The translations under genes were made by a program, and so were the position numbers. This document shows, piece after piece, positions 28,834 through 37,180 of a stretch of 57,559 bases of DNA. The notes under the pieces were generated by a model. It made no database searches, was not told the origin of the DNA, and was given only the letters and a program-made list of their open reading frames with translations. Origin of the DNA: Actinomycetes bacterium (GTDB lineage Bacteria > Actinomycetota > Acidimicrobiia > Acidimicrobiales > Ilumatobacteraceae); contig JAIXWJ010000059.1 in the NCBI GenBank assembly GCA_027491335.1, positions 1-57,559 on the forward strand, in the 5' to 3' direction. Every line of letters begins with the position of its first letter. Positions within the stretch are counted from its first letter, which is position 1.

Positions 28834-29741
28834 GATTGCCACCGTTCCGCGCGCCGACGCAGTGCCCAATAGAGGATCATCGCGACGGCCATGATGACGA
28901 TCATCCACGCGGCCAGCGCGTAGCCGACCGCGTCCTCACCGACCGACACGTCGCCACCGAGAAAGAACCCGATTCGTAGCGGCACGATCTTGGAGTTGTC
29001 GGTCAATTGTGCGGCGGTCGCGTAAGCACTGAACGAATTCGCGAAGAGAAGAATGAACCCACCGAGAATCGAAGGCGCCAGAACGGGTAGTCCCACCCGT
29101 CGCCAGTAGGTCGATGAGTTTCCGCCGAGGCTCGAACATGCCTCGCGCCATGCGGGTTTCAAACCATCGATGGCGGGAAGAATGACCAGCACCATCAACG
29201 GGATGTTGAAGTACGAGTAAACGGTGACGAGTCCCGTCACCTCTCCGAGACCGAAGTCGCCGGCGTACAGATCGATGCCGACGCCATTCAACAACTTGGT
29301 ACCCAGACCTTGGCGACCCAGAAGGCTCAGAAACGCAAAGGCCAATGGGAGACCACCCATGTTGGCGGCCACACCACTGAAAGCCGTGACGGCGTTTCGT
29401 AGCCAACGCGGGCGGGTGATCGAGGCCGCGACGTACGCGAGCAAGGTCCCGAGGATGGTGCCCACCGCCGCGGCTCCGGCCGAGAAAGTGATGGAGAACC
29501 AGAACGCATCGAGGTTCTGGCCGCTGAATGCCTCGCCCATGGAGGCGAATCCGAACTCTCCGTTCGCACCGCGAAGTGCTTGGGAGAAGACCGAGATCGC
29601 CGGAACGATGAGAAAAAGAACGAGAAAAGCCAGAAACGGCACGAGGCCGAGCCAGCTGCGGGAACGTTGGGACGTGAAAGGGGCCGTCGCTCGCGCGACG
29701 GCCCCTCCTTCACCCGGGGGATTGGTGAAGATCAATGCCAC
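28830..29741 (-). CDS. ABC transporter permease, PotB type
   Basis: A 303-residue membrane protein with about six segments and the conserved coupling loop (EACSSLGGNSSTYWRRVGLP). The start used is GTG 29741, one base after the binding-protein stop. Its first 25 residues are poorly conserved in character and overlap a terminator-like hairpin (29680-29705), so the true start is uncertain. It partners with the following permease. Confidence 0.88.
   Translation of the reverse strand: MALIFTNPPGEGGAVARATAPFTSQRSRSWLGLVPFLAFLVLFLIVPAISVFSQALRGANGEFGFASMGEAFSGQNLDAFWFSITFSAGAAAVGTILGTLLAYVAASITRPRWLRNAVTAFSGVAANMGGLPLAFAFLSLLGRQGLGTKLLNGVGIDLYAGDFGLGEVTGLVTVYSYFNIPLMVLVILPAIDGLKPAWREACSSLGGNSSTYWRRVGLPVLAPSILGGFILLFANSFSAYATAAQLTDNSKIVPLRIGFFLGGDVSVGEDAVGYALAAWMIVIMAVAMILYWALRRRAERWQS
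29680..29705 (-). terminator. Terminator-like attenuator hairpin inside the ABC operon
   Basis: A perfect 11-bp stem (GGGGCCGTCGC with GCGACGGCCCC) closes a 4-base loop. In the direction of transcription it is followed by TTTC. It lies about 38 bases after the stop of the solute-binding protein gene and within the first codons of the permease gene. Such hairpins commonly make the binding protein more abundant than the permeases. Confidence 0.6.
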
Positions 29742-29742
29742 G

Positions 29743-30927
29743 TCAGGCGTCGGCGACCATCGGTCCCCAGTTCGCGGCCAGAACTTCCTTGGCGGCAGCG
29801 ATCTGAGCGGGTGTCAGGAAGTTGATCTGCGACAAGAGCTCGTCCGGGGGCAGATTCTTCTTGACTTCGTCGGTCACCAAACCCGCGGCCGTCAGGGCCT
29901 CGATGCGGGCGGGAACGGCTCCTCCTTCGAGGTAGCCGAGGGCTCCCTCGTCACTGAAGATGTGCTCCATCCAGAGCTTCGAGCACGCCTGGTGCGGCGA
30001 GTCCTTGATGACGCCCTGGCCGTAGAAGCCTCCGTAGATTCCATCGCTCGGGAAGTTGGTCTCGTAGGTGATTCCAGCCGCCTCGAGTTCCGCGGCGAGG
30101 CCGGGAACGTTGTAGCTCCAGTCGATGGCGATCGGGGTCTCACCGGACAGCACGGTCTCCTTGGTGACGTCGGTGCTACCGAGGTTGCCCGAGGCCTTCA
30201 ACTCGGCAAAGAACTCGATGCCGGGCATGATGTCGTCGGCGCTTCCGCCATTGGCGAGCGACGCGGCCATGACGGCGGCGAAGGCGGCTCCGGCCTCACG
30301 CGGGTCGCCGTTGAGCGCAACCAGACCCTTGTACTCCGGCTTCAGGAGATCGGCGAACGTCGTCGGGGCGGTGGCCACGATCTTGGTGTTCGTGGTGATG
30401 GCCATGATTCCGTAGTAGGCGGCCGTCCAGTTGTTGTCGGCGTCCTTGAGACCGGCGGGAATCTCGGCGTCGGTGGTGAGCACGTAGGGCTCGAACAGAC
30501 CCTTGTCCACCATTTCCTGGGCGATGGCCGGGCTGACGTCGACGTTGTCGGGCATGTCGGCCTGTCCGGCCAGGGTCTCGACGGCCTCCATCTCTTCCTT
30601 CGAAGAAGCGTCGGGGTTGGCCACGGGGTACTTCACGTCGGGGTACTTCTCACCGAAAGCGGCGAGAATGCCCTTGTAGTTGGCCCACTCGTCGGGGAGG
30701 GCGATCAGGTTCACCTGACCACCTTCGGCGAGGCACTCCTCGTACAAGGCGGCCAGCGGATCGTCGCCGGTCGGCTCGGTGGTCGTGGCGTCGGTCGCTT
30801 CGGTGGTGGCCGGAGCTTCGGTCGACTCGCTCGTCGTGTCGTCGCCTCCGCAGGCGTTGAACGCCAAGCCGGCCACCAGGGTCAAGCCGAGAAACGCGCG
30901 GTTTCGGCGTCGGGGGGAAATTTTCAT
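29743..30927 (-). CDS. ABC solute-binding lipoprotein (PotD/AfuA-like, family 1)
   Basis: A 394-residue lipoprotein. The start at 30927 (MKISPRRR) lies 6 bases after an AAAGG site; ATG 30933 overlaps that site. The lipobox is FNACGG, followed by a Thr/Glu-rich linker. The mature domain has the two-lobe pattern of polyamine/iron/phosphonate receptors (VNLIALPDEWANYKGILAAF, AAYYGIMAITTNT and a C-terminal YGQGVIKDSPH). The ligand cannot be assigned; iron-binding tyrosines are not clear. It is the first gene of the leftward importer operon. Confidence 0.9.
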   Translation of the reverse strand: MKISPRRRNRAFLGLTLVAGLAFNACGGDDTTSESTEAPATTEATDATTTEPTGDDPLAALYEECLAEGGQVNLIALPDEWANYKGILAAFGEKYPDVKYPVANPDASSKEEMEAVETLAGQADMPDNVDVSPAIAQEMVDKGLFEPYVLTTDAEIPAGLKDADNNWTAAYYGIMAITTNTKIVATAPTTFADLLKPEYKGLVALNGDPREAGAAFAAVMAASLANGGSADDIMPGIEFFAELKASGNLGSTDVTKETVLSGETPIAIDWSYNVPGLAAELEAAGITYETNFPSDGIYGGFYGQGVIKDSPHQACSKLWMEHIFSDEGALGYLEGGAVPARIEALTAAGLVTDEVKKNLPPDELLSQINFLTPAQIAAAKEVLAANWGPMVADA

Positions 30928-31133
30928 GTTCATCCTTTGCTGTTCACGAGGTTGAGAGTGTGGTGCCGCTCGTCAGAGAAGCTGACCGCACAGGTGTCAC
31001 TATTTCCCTTCGGACTTTCTGTGACGTGTCGTGGTGGTGGCGGGATTCTGAACAACCGACCAAATCGCGGAACGTGATCGGCGAGTGAACGGGTAGGGTT
31101 TCGCCACGTTCCCCTCGTGTTAGGAGCGTTGCC

Positions 31134-32429
31134 ATGTCCGTGACCGTTGTCGTCGGTGCCCAGTGGGGCGACGAAGGAAAAGCCAAGGTCATCGACTTGC
31201 TCGCGCGCGAGAACGACGTCGTGGCTCGCTATCAGGGCGGACACAACGCCGGGCACACCGTGGTTGTTGGCGCCGAGAAGTACGCCTTGCAACTCATCCC
31301 GTCGGGAGTCCTGTACGAGCACGTCACCCCCGTCATCGGCAACGGTGTGGTCGTCGATCTCCCCACGCTGTTCGCCGAGATCGATCGACTCGAGGCCCGC
31401 GGCGTGTCGTGTTCCCGACTGAAGGTCTCCAGTCAGGCTCATCTCATCTTCCCGTGGCACCAGACGCTCGACGCATTGAGCGAAGGAAGTCTGGGTGACA
31501 ACAAGATCGGCACCACGTTGAAGGGCATCGGCCCGGCGTACGCCGACAAGGCGAACCGTACCGGCGTGCGAGTGGGGCAGTCCCTCGACTCGAAGGTCTT
31601 CGCCGCGATGGTTCGCTCCGCCGGTGAGGCCGCGAACGTGCGCATCACATCGTTGGGCGGCGTGGCCCTCGATGTCGCCGAGATCGTCGCTCGGTACGTG
31701 ACGCTGGCCGAACGCCTTCGTCCCTACGTGGCCGACACCATCGGGTTCCTGCACGACGCCGTGGACTCCGGTCGTCGCGTGTTGTTGGAGGGAGCTCAGG
31801 CGACCTTCCTCGATCTCGATCATGGGACCTACCCATACGTCACGTCGTCGAATCCGACGGCGGGTGGTGCGAGCGTGGGCAGTGGACTCGGGCCGCGTCT
31901 GCTGGATCGCATCATCGGAATCACCAAGGCGTACACCACTCGTGTTGGCTCCGGCCCATTCCCCACGGAGTTGGTGGATGAGATCGGCGAGAAGTTGGTC
32001 GACATCGGTCGCGAATTCGGCACCGTCACCGGTCGTCGACGTCGCACTGGATGGGTGGACTGCGTGATGTTGCGTCACGCGGTGAGAGTGAATTCGCTCA
32101 CGGAACTGGCGCTCACCAAACTCGACGTGCTCGACACGTTCGACGAGGTGCGCGTGTGCACCGGCTACACCATCGATGGGCAAGACGTGCACGGCTATCC
32201 GGATCTCAGCGAGGATCTGGCGCGGGTCGTTCCGACGTACGTGACATTCCCCGGTTGGAAGACCGAACTGCGAGGTTGTCGATCGGCGTCCGATCTGCCG
32301 GACACGGCTCGCGACTTCATCGCCACCGTCGAGCGCGAGGCCGGCGTGCCGGTGCGCATCGTCGGAGTCGGACCCGAGCGAGACGACGTTCTCGACTGGC
32401 CCTCCACCATCGAGGGGCCGCGCTCGTGA
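31134..32429 (+). CDS. purA: Adenylosuccinate synthetase
   Basis: A 431-residue GTP-dependent enzyme that makes adenylosuccinate from IMP and aspartate. The N-terminal loop is GAQWGDEGKAK (residues 8-18), with Asp13 and Lys16 kept. The GGHNAGHT loop and the C-terminal guanine-binding KLDVLD are present. Position 17 is Ala where Gly is usual (GDEGKGK). A TTAGGAG site precedes the start. purB follows with a GTGA overlap, so two consecutive steps of AMP synthesis are coupled. It is divergent from the ABC importer operon. Confidence 0.97.
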   Translation: MSVTVVVGAQWGDEGKAKVIDLLARENDVVARYQGGHNAGHTVVVGAEKYALQLIPSGVLYEHVTPVIGNGVVVDLPTLFAEIDRLEARGVSCSRLKVSSQAHLIFPWHQTLDALSEGSLGDNKIGTTLKGIGPAYADKANRTGVRVGQSLDSKVFAAMVRSAGEAANVRITSLGGVALDVAEIVARYVTLAERLRPYVADTIGFLHDAVDSGRRVLLEGAQATFLDLDHGTYPYVTSSNPTAGGASVGSGLGPRLLDRIIGITKAYTTRVGSGPFPTELVDEIGEKLVDIGREFGTVTGRRRRTGWVDCVMLRHAVRVNSLTELALTKLDVLDTFDEVRVCTGYTIDGQDVHGYPDLSEDLARVVPTYVTFPGWKTELRGCRSASDLPDTARDFIATVEREAGVPVRIVGVGPERDDVLDWPSTIEGPRS

Positions 32430-33736
32430 TCTCTCGCTATTCGCTGCCGGAGATGGAGTCGGTCTTCGCCGACGAGACCCGTTTCTCTCGTTGGGTGGAG
32501 ATCGAACTGCTCGCCACCGAAGCCCACGCGACCATCGGTGTCGTGCCCACGGCCGATGCCGTCGCTTGTCGCACCAAGGCCCCGGTCGTCGACGCATCGT
32601 TCGTCGACGCGGTGGCCGAACGCGAGAAGGTCACCGATCACGACGTGGCCGCCTTCGTCGACGTGATGCAGTCACGAATCGGTGGTGTCGAGTCGGGTTG
32701 GATTCATTACGGGCTGACGTCCACCGACGTGGTCGACACCGCGTTGTGCTGGGCGTTGCGCGACGCCGCCGATCTTCTCATCGACGCGTCGAGCAAGTTG
32801 TTGCGGGTGCTCGTGAACATGGCGCGAGCGCACCGGGACACGGTGATGATCGGACGCACCCACGGCGTTCACGCCGAACCCACGACATTCGGCGCCAAGG
32901 TCGCGTTGTGGGCCTTGCAGGTCGAGCGCGATCGTGAGCGATTGGTGAATGCTCGCCGCACGATCGCGGTGTGCAAGTTGTCCGGAGCCGTGGGCACGTA
33001 TTCGAACATCGATCCGCGCGTGGAGACGGCGGTCGCGTCGTCGTTGGGGCTCGAGCCGGTTCCGGCCACTCAGGTGATCAGTCGCGATCGACACGCCGAG
33101 TACATGTGGGCCTGTGCCGCGGTGGGGGCGACGTGCGAGATGATCGCCGTGGAGCTCCGGCACTTGCAACGCACGGAGGTGCGCGAAGTCGAGGAGGGCT
33201 TCAAGTCGGGACAAAAGGGTTCGTCGGCGATGCCGCACAAGCGCAATCCGATCTCGGCCGAGACCATCAGCGGATTGTCGCGCGTGCTTCGCGGGAATCT
33301 TCAAGCGGCCCTGCAGGACGTGGCCTTGTGGCACGAGCGCGACATCTCGCACAGTTCGGTGGAGCGCATCGTTCTTCCGGATTCGTCGATGCTGGCGCAC
33401 TACATGCTGCACCGTCTGCGCCGTCTGCTCGAGGGGCTTCAGGTGTCCTCCGAGCGCATGCGGGCGAACCTCATGTCGAGTCACGGTTTGGTGTTCAGCC
33501 AACCGGTGTTGTTGGCGCTCGTCCAGAGCGGACTGTCTCGCGACGATGCGTATCGAATCGTTCAGGAGGCGGCCACCGTGTCATGGACTCGTTCGCGCGA
33601 CTTCCGTTCGGTTCTGGAGGAGGACGAACGGGTGCGACAACTGAGCCCCGTGGTCTTGGACGAGGCGTTCGATCTCTCGCGCTCGCTCGGACGCATCGGA
33701 GTGGTGTTCGACGCCCTCGATCGCATCGAGGTGTGA
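32426..33736 (+). CDS. purB: Adenylosuccinate lyase
   Basis: A 436-residue member of the fumarase/aspartase superfamily. The signature SSAMPHKRNPISAE is intact, the region TVMIGRTHGVHAEP holds a catalytic His, and HYGLTSTDVVDTA is typical. It splits adenylosuccinate to AMP and SAICAR to AICAR. GTG 32426 overlaps the purA stop by the GTGA arrangement, which decides the start over the longer open frame that begins inside purA. Confidence 0.96.
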   Translation: MISRYSLPEMESVFADETRFSRWVEIELLATEAHATIGVVPTADAVACRTKAPVVDASFVDAVAEREKVTDHDVAAFVDVMQSRIGGVESGWIHYGLTSTDVVDTALCWALRDAADLLIDASSKLLRVLVNMARAHRDTVMIGRTHGVHAEPTTFGAKVALWALQVERDRERLVNARRTIAVCKLSGAVGTYSNIDPRVETAVASSLGLEPVPATQVISRDRHAEYMWACAAVGATCEMIAVELRHLQRTEVREVEEGFKSGQKGSSAMPHKRNPISAETISGLSRVLRGNLQAALQDVALWHERDISHSSVERIVLPDSSMLAHYMLHRLRRLLEGLQVSSERMRANLMSSHGLVFSQPVLLALVQSGLSRDDAYRIVQEAATVSWTRSRDFRSVLEEDERVRQLSPVVLDEAFDLSRSLGRIGVVFDALDRIEV

Positions 33737-33745
33737 GAACCGATT

Positions 33746-34147
33746 TCAGCGAGTGATGCCGGCCCGCTTCAGCACCGACGGGTCCACGCCGATCTCGCGC
33801 CACGCCGTGTAGGTGATGCCGTTGCGTTCGCCGTAACCCTTGGCGATCTTCACGAAGGACTTCTCCAGCGGACCGACGTCCACCTTCGCGGTGAGTTCGG
33901 CCAACTCGATGGCGAGATCCAGACGTTCCTGGGCGTACTTCAACTGCGTCACCGCGTCCGCGTTCTCGAACTCGTTCTTGATCGTGTTGAGTCGACGCTT
34001 GATGGATTCCGGTGTGCGCTTGCGACCGCGCTTCGGCTTCGTGCGCTTCAACGCTTCGAGATAATCACGAACGATCTTGCCCTCGGCTCGACCAGCAGCG
34101 AGTGCCTGCTTGTGTGCTTTGGTCATCGGAGTCTTGGGGGCCGCCAT
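33746..34147 (-). CDS. Conserved basic hypothetical protein
   Basis: A 133-residue protein with a basic N-terminal half (AHKQALAAGRAEGK, then TKPKRGRKRTPESIKRRL), a central helical stretch of coiled-coil character, and a C-terminal block (YTAWREIGVDPSVLKRAGI) that looks like a small helix-turn-helix or Lsr2-like end. I recognise it as a conserved actinobacterial type without an assigned function. DNA binding is plausible from charge and the terminal motif but not shown. It converges on purB with 9 bases between stops and is divergent from pyrE. Confidence 0.8.
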   Translation of the reverse strand: MAAPKTPMTKAHKQALAAGRAEGKIVRDYLEALKRTKPKRGRKRTPESIKRRLNTIKNEFENADAVTQLKYAQERLDLAIELAELTAKVDVGPLEKSFVKIAKGYGERNGITYTAWREIGVDPSVLKRAGITR

Positions 34148-34198
34148 GAGCCAAAAGGTACGAGCAACATTGCGGGATAAACAAGCCAAGAACGCTTC

Positions 34199-34214
34199 GA
34201 AACACATTTGTTTC
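34199..34214. promoter_or_regulatory. Palindromic operator candidate upstream of pyrE
   Basis: GAAACA-CATT-TGTTTC is a perfect 6-bp inverted repeat in an AT-rich part of the 143-base divergent gap between the hypothetical gene and pyrE. It lies about 77 bases before the pyrE ATG. It does not match the GAAC-N4-GTTC LexA consensus exactly. The core resembles GGAAACAACATTTGTG upstream of dnaK (19595-19610). Confidence 0.4.
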
Positions 34215-34290
34215 TCGCATCGCGATACGCCGGAGAGACGCGGCGCCCTTTGTGCCTGAGTGCGATACGAAGCAACTACTCTCCATACCA

Positions 34291-34872
34291 ATGGTCAATC
34301 TTTCCGCACCTCTTCCTCCTCTCGATCCGGCTCGCCACGCCTTGCGTGAACACGTGTTGGAACATTCGTTGAAGACCGGAGATTTCACGTTGAAGTCGGG
34401 AGCGAAGAGTTCGTGGTTCCTCGACACCAAGCAAACGGCGTGTCGGCCCGACGGCATCGTTCTCGTCGCCGACGTCGCACTGTCGATCATCCCGACGAGC
34501 GCCACCGCGATCGGAGGACTCACGATGGGCGCCGATCCGGTGGCTTTCGGAATCGCCGCGGTCGGTGCCACCCGCGGCCGTGAATTGCGCAGCTTCAGCG
34601 TGCGCAAGGAAGCCAAGGATCACGGAGTCACCGGACGATTGGCGGGCGCTCTGCGACCCGGCGACAAGGTGGTCATCACCGAGGACACCGTCACGCGTGG
34701 CACGTCCATCATGGAAGCCGTCGACGCGGTGATCGCTTTCGGTGCCGAACCGATCCTGATCACGGTGATCGTCGATCGCGGAGGCACGTGCGCCGCAATG
34801 GCCCAAGAGCGCGGCATTCCCTTCGTTCCCATGTTGACCGCACCCGATTTGGGATTCGGCTACGGCACCTGA
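34291..34872 (+). CDS. pyrE: Orotate phosphoribosyltransferase
   Basis: A 193-residue type-I phosphoribosyltransferase. The PRPP-binding motif VVITEDTVTRGTS is in its usual place, and LKSGAKSSWFLDTK near the N terminus and RKEAKDHG match PyrE. It makes OMP in pyrimidine synthesis. The start is uncertain: ATG 34291 gives the standard N terminus but has no clear ribosome site, and an in-frame ATG lies at 34252. Other pyr genes are absent from the window. Confidence 0.92.
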   Translation: MVNLSAPLPPLDPARHALREHVLEHSLKTGDFTLKSGAKSSWFLDTKQTACRPDGIVLVADVALSIIPTSATAIGGLTMGADPVAFGIAAVGATRGRELRSFSVRKEAKDHGVTGRLAGALRPGDKVVITEDTVTRGTSIMEAVDAVIAFGAEPILITVIVDRGGTCAAMAQERGIPFVPMLTAPDLGFGYGT

Positions 34873-34966
34873 ATTTCCGGTTCGTCGAGTTCGCGGTGAC
34901 ATTGGTCCTCGCACTCGATGACGAATGTGCCTGTCGATGGCGCGAGTCGACCACCGACAATGAGGC

Positions 34967-35902
34967 ATGGATTCTTCGACGAAGGTTTCTGGTCCGATGC
35001 TCGATGCTCCGATACTGGTCGGGATCGACGGTTCGGCGAACGCCGAAGCCGCCATGTGGTGGGCCGTCGATCTGGCGGTGGCGTTGCACCGACCGCTTCG
35101 ATTGCTCACGTGCTACACGTTGCCCACGATCGTCAGTCTGGGATCGGCCGCCGGCTTCGCCAGTCCGCTACTCACGTCGGACGAGGTGCACGAGATCGAT
35201 GTGCGCAACCGCACGGCCATCGAGGATTTGCGCTCGCGCATTCTGCTCGGTCATCCCGATCTGGTGATCGAGACGTACCTCGATCAAGGAAGCCCCGGTG
35301 CCGCATTGTTGAAGGCCTCCGATGACGCGTCGATGATCGTGCTCGGCACTCGCGGCGCGGGAGGCACGTCGGCATTGCTGATGGGCTCGGTGAGCTACTC
35401 GGTGGCCCATCGCGCGACGTGTCCCGTCATGCTCGTGCCCGAGACCGCGATGCGCGTTCCCGGTGGCCGAGTGGTGGTCGGCATCGATGGTTCGAGTTCG
35501 GCGGTGGCCGCGGCCAAGTGGGCGGTGGGCCTGGCCGACGGCCTGCATCGTTCGATCGATCTGGTGACCGCATGGCATTACCCGTATTCGGCGATGGCAC
35601 CCGAGGGCGGCATGTTGCTCGGCCCCGACATCGACGAGTTGCGTCTGGCGATGTTGCGCGATGCTCGCTCGCTCGTGCAACGGGTGCGCAAGGAACTCGA
35701 CCACGTCTGCGACCATCACGTGACGATCGAGTCCGAGATCATCGAAGGCTCGGCGGTCGACGCGCTCGTCGAGACGGCACGCCCCCAGGACATCCTCGTC
35801 GTCGGTTCGCGTAGTCACAGTGTGTTGGCCTCGGTGATGCTCGGCAGTGTGGCCACCGGTGTGGCGCATCGCAGCCATAGCCCCGTCATCGTCGTTCACT
35901 GA
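34967..35902 (+). CDS. Tandem universal stress protein (UspA x2)
   Basis: A 311-residue protein with two Usp domains. The first begins ILVGIDGSANAEAA and ends with the ATP-binding pattern GTRGAGGTSALLMGSVSYSV. The second begins VVVGIDGSSSAVAA and ends with GSRSHSVLASVMLGSVATGV. Both keep the G-x2-G-x9-G(S/T) type motif. Tandem Usp proteins are common in actinobacteria and bind ATP under stress or low oxygen. ATG 34967 is used; ATG 34997 would remove ten residues. It is 94 bases downstream of pyrE. Confidence 0.93.
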   Translation: MDSSTKVSGPMLDAPILVGIDGSANAEAAMWWAVDLAVALHRPLRLLTCYTLPTIVSLGSAAGFASPLLTSDEVHEIDVRNRTAIEDLRSRILLGHPDLVIETYLDQGSPGAALLKASDDASMIVLGTRGAGGTSALLMGSVSYSVAHRATCPVMLVPETAMRVPGGRVVVGIDGSSSAVAAAKWAVGLADGLHRSIDLVTAWHYPYSAMAPEGGMLLGPDIDELRLAMLRDARSLVQRVRKELDHVCDHHVTIESEIIEGSAVDALVETARPQDILVVGSRSHSVLASVMLGSVATGVAHRSHSPVIVVH

Positions 35903-35922
35903 GGAGCCCGTAACCTGAACGT

Positions 35923-36750
35923 GTGACGATTCAGGAACTCTTCGCTCTCGAGCCCCATGGCGTCGACACCTTCGTCGGTGCCGGTCGCCAGTACCCGTGG
36001 GGCGGGTTGTACGGAGGACACATCGTCGCTCAAGCGTTGTGGGCCGCGGCCGAAACCGTCGATCCGTCGATGGAACCACATTCGTTGCGGGCGTATTTCA
36101 TCCGCCGCGGGGACACCGGCGAACCCGTGCGTTACGAGGTGGATCGCATTCGCAACGGCAAGAGTTTTTGCACCCGTCGCGTGGTCGCACGCCAGAGTTT
36201 CGGAGCGATCCTCAATCTCGAGGCGTCCTTTCAAACGTTCGAGGAATCCGCCGACGCGCAACCGATTCGATTCCCGCGCGGTGTTCCGTCACCGGAGTCC
36301 GTCGAGAACTCCGCGTGGAGCGACGGGTTCGATCGTCGTTGGGTCAGCGAGTCCACCATTCCCGACGACGGTCGCGAGGGCGGCGGTCGAGCGATGGCGT
36401 GGTTCAGGGTCACCGATGCATTGGGCGATCCGACGAATCACGACGCGCAGCTTTTGCATCGTTGTGCTTTCACGTTTCTGAGCGACGACCTTCCCACCGA
36501 TGCCGTGGTGCGCACCCATCCGGTGATCAGCACTCGCCCCGAGAACGCGCGCAACTTTTATGGTGCGAGCCTGGATCACACGATCTGGTTTCATCGCCCG
36601 ATCGAAAGCGATCGTTGGCATCTGCACGACTTCACCTGTCACTCGTTGGGAAACAGTCGCGGTCTCGCGCTGGGTCACATCTTCAGCGAGGATGGTGTGC
36701 ACGTGGCCACCGTGGCCCAAGAGGCCCTCATTCGTGATTGGCGTCAGTGA
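35923..36750 (+). CDS. tesB: Acyl-CoA thioesterase II (TesB family)
   Basis: A 275-residue double hot-dog thioesterase. The N-terminal half has the GGLYGGHIVAQAL motif and SLRAYFIRRGD; the C-terminal half has SLDHTIWFHRP and LGHIFSEDG. The catalytic Asp/Thr/Gln group of TesB maps to these regions. It hydrolyses acyl-CoA to free acid and CoA. GTG 35923 is the start, 20 bases after the Usp gene. It converges on the tRNA cluster, whose terminator begins 14 bases after its stop. Confidence 0.92.
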   Translation: MTIQELFALEPHGVDTFVGAGRQYPWGGLYGGHIVAQALWAAAETVDPSMEPHSLRAYFIRRGDTGEPVRYEVDRIRNGKSFCTRRVVARQSFGAILNLEASFQTFEESADAQPIRFPRGVPSPESVENSAWSDGFDRRWVSESTIPDDGREGGGRAMAWFRVTDALGDPTNHDAQLLHRCAFTFLSDDLPTDAVVRTHPVISTRPENARNFYGASLDHTIWFHRPIESDRWHLHDFTCHSLGNSRGLALGHIFSEDGVHVATVAQEALIRDWRQ

Positions 36751-36764
36751 CGATCACCCGCGAA

Positions 36765-36795
36765 TGAAAAACGGGCGCCCGGTGGGGCGCCCGCG
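36765..36795 (-). terminator. Rho-independent terminator of the tRNA operon
   Basis: In the minus direction a GC-rich stem (GGGCGCCC pairing with GGGCGCCC around a 4-base loop) is followed by GTTTTTC. It lies 5 bases beyond the CCA end of tRNA-Phe and also faces the end of tesB. Confidence 0.8.
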
Positions 36796-36800
36796 TTTGC

Positions 36801-36876
36801 TGGTGGTCGAGACCGGCGTCGATCCGGTGACCCTACGCTTTTCAGGCGTATGCTCTGCCGACTGAGCTACTCGACC
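36801..36876 (-). tRNA. tRNA-Phe (GAA)
   Basis: A 76-base tRNA with encoded CCA. The acceptor stem pairs GGTCGAG with CTCGACC. The anticodon arm has the loop CTGAAAA (anticodon GAA) closed by TACGC/GCGTA. D and T arms are normal. It is the last of three tRNAs on the minus strand, and the only one of the three with CCA in the DNA. Confidence 0.95.
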
Positions 36877-36904
36877 TCGTGCGCTCGTTTCCGAAACGCA
36901 CTAG

Positions 36905-36978
36905 CGGTCCCGACGGGACTCGAACCCGCGACCTCCGGCTTGACAGGCCGGCGTGAACTCCAACTTCACCACGAGACC
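36905..36978 (-). tRNA. tRNA-Asp (GTC)
   Basis: A 74-base tRNA without encoded CCA (the DNA reads CTA after the discriminator G). The acceptor pairs GGTCTCG with CGGGACC, with one G-U pair. The anticodon loop is CTGTCAA within CCGGC/GCCGG. The T arm reads GCGGGTTCGAGTCCCGT. Confidence 0.95.
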
Positions 36979-37042
36979 AAACTTTGATTGCTCACCGCTT
37001 GGGCATTGCTGTCTGACTTGCTATCACCGGTTTCCCGGTTTG

Positions 37043-37115
37043 CACCCCCAACGGGATTCGAACCCGTGCCGCCACCTTGAAAGGGTGGTGTCCTAGGCCA
37101 CTAGACGATGGGGGC
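37043..37115 (-). tRNA. tRNA-Glu (TTC)
   Basis: A 73-base tRNA without encoded CCA. The acceptor pairs GCCCCCA with TGGGGGT, including a terminal G-U pair. The anticodon loop is CTTTCAA (anticodon TTC) in the stem CCACC/GGTGG. It is transcribed first in the order Glu-Asp-Phe. Confidence 0.95.
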
Positions 37116-37143
37116 TAGGTACTCGTCCGATGAGAGCGGGGCA

Positions 37144-37171
37144 ACTCTAACAGCAGACCCGCCCGTTGCCA
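37144..37171 (-). promoter_or_regulatory. Candidate promoter of the tRNA cluster
   Basis: Reading leftward, TAGAGT (37149-37144) resembles a -10 box and TGGCAA (37171-37166) is a weak -35 with a 16-base spacer. Transcription would begin about 20 bases before tRNA-Glu. Confidence 0.4.
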
Positions 37172-37180
37172 CCCGGGCCG

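Noticed and set aside
34199..34214. LexA (SOS) box
   Set aside because: The palindrome is GAAACA-N4-TGTTTC, not GAAC-N4-GTTC, and no SOS gene adjoins it.
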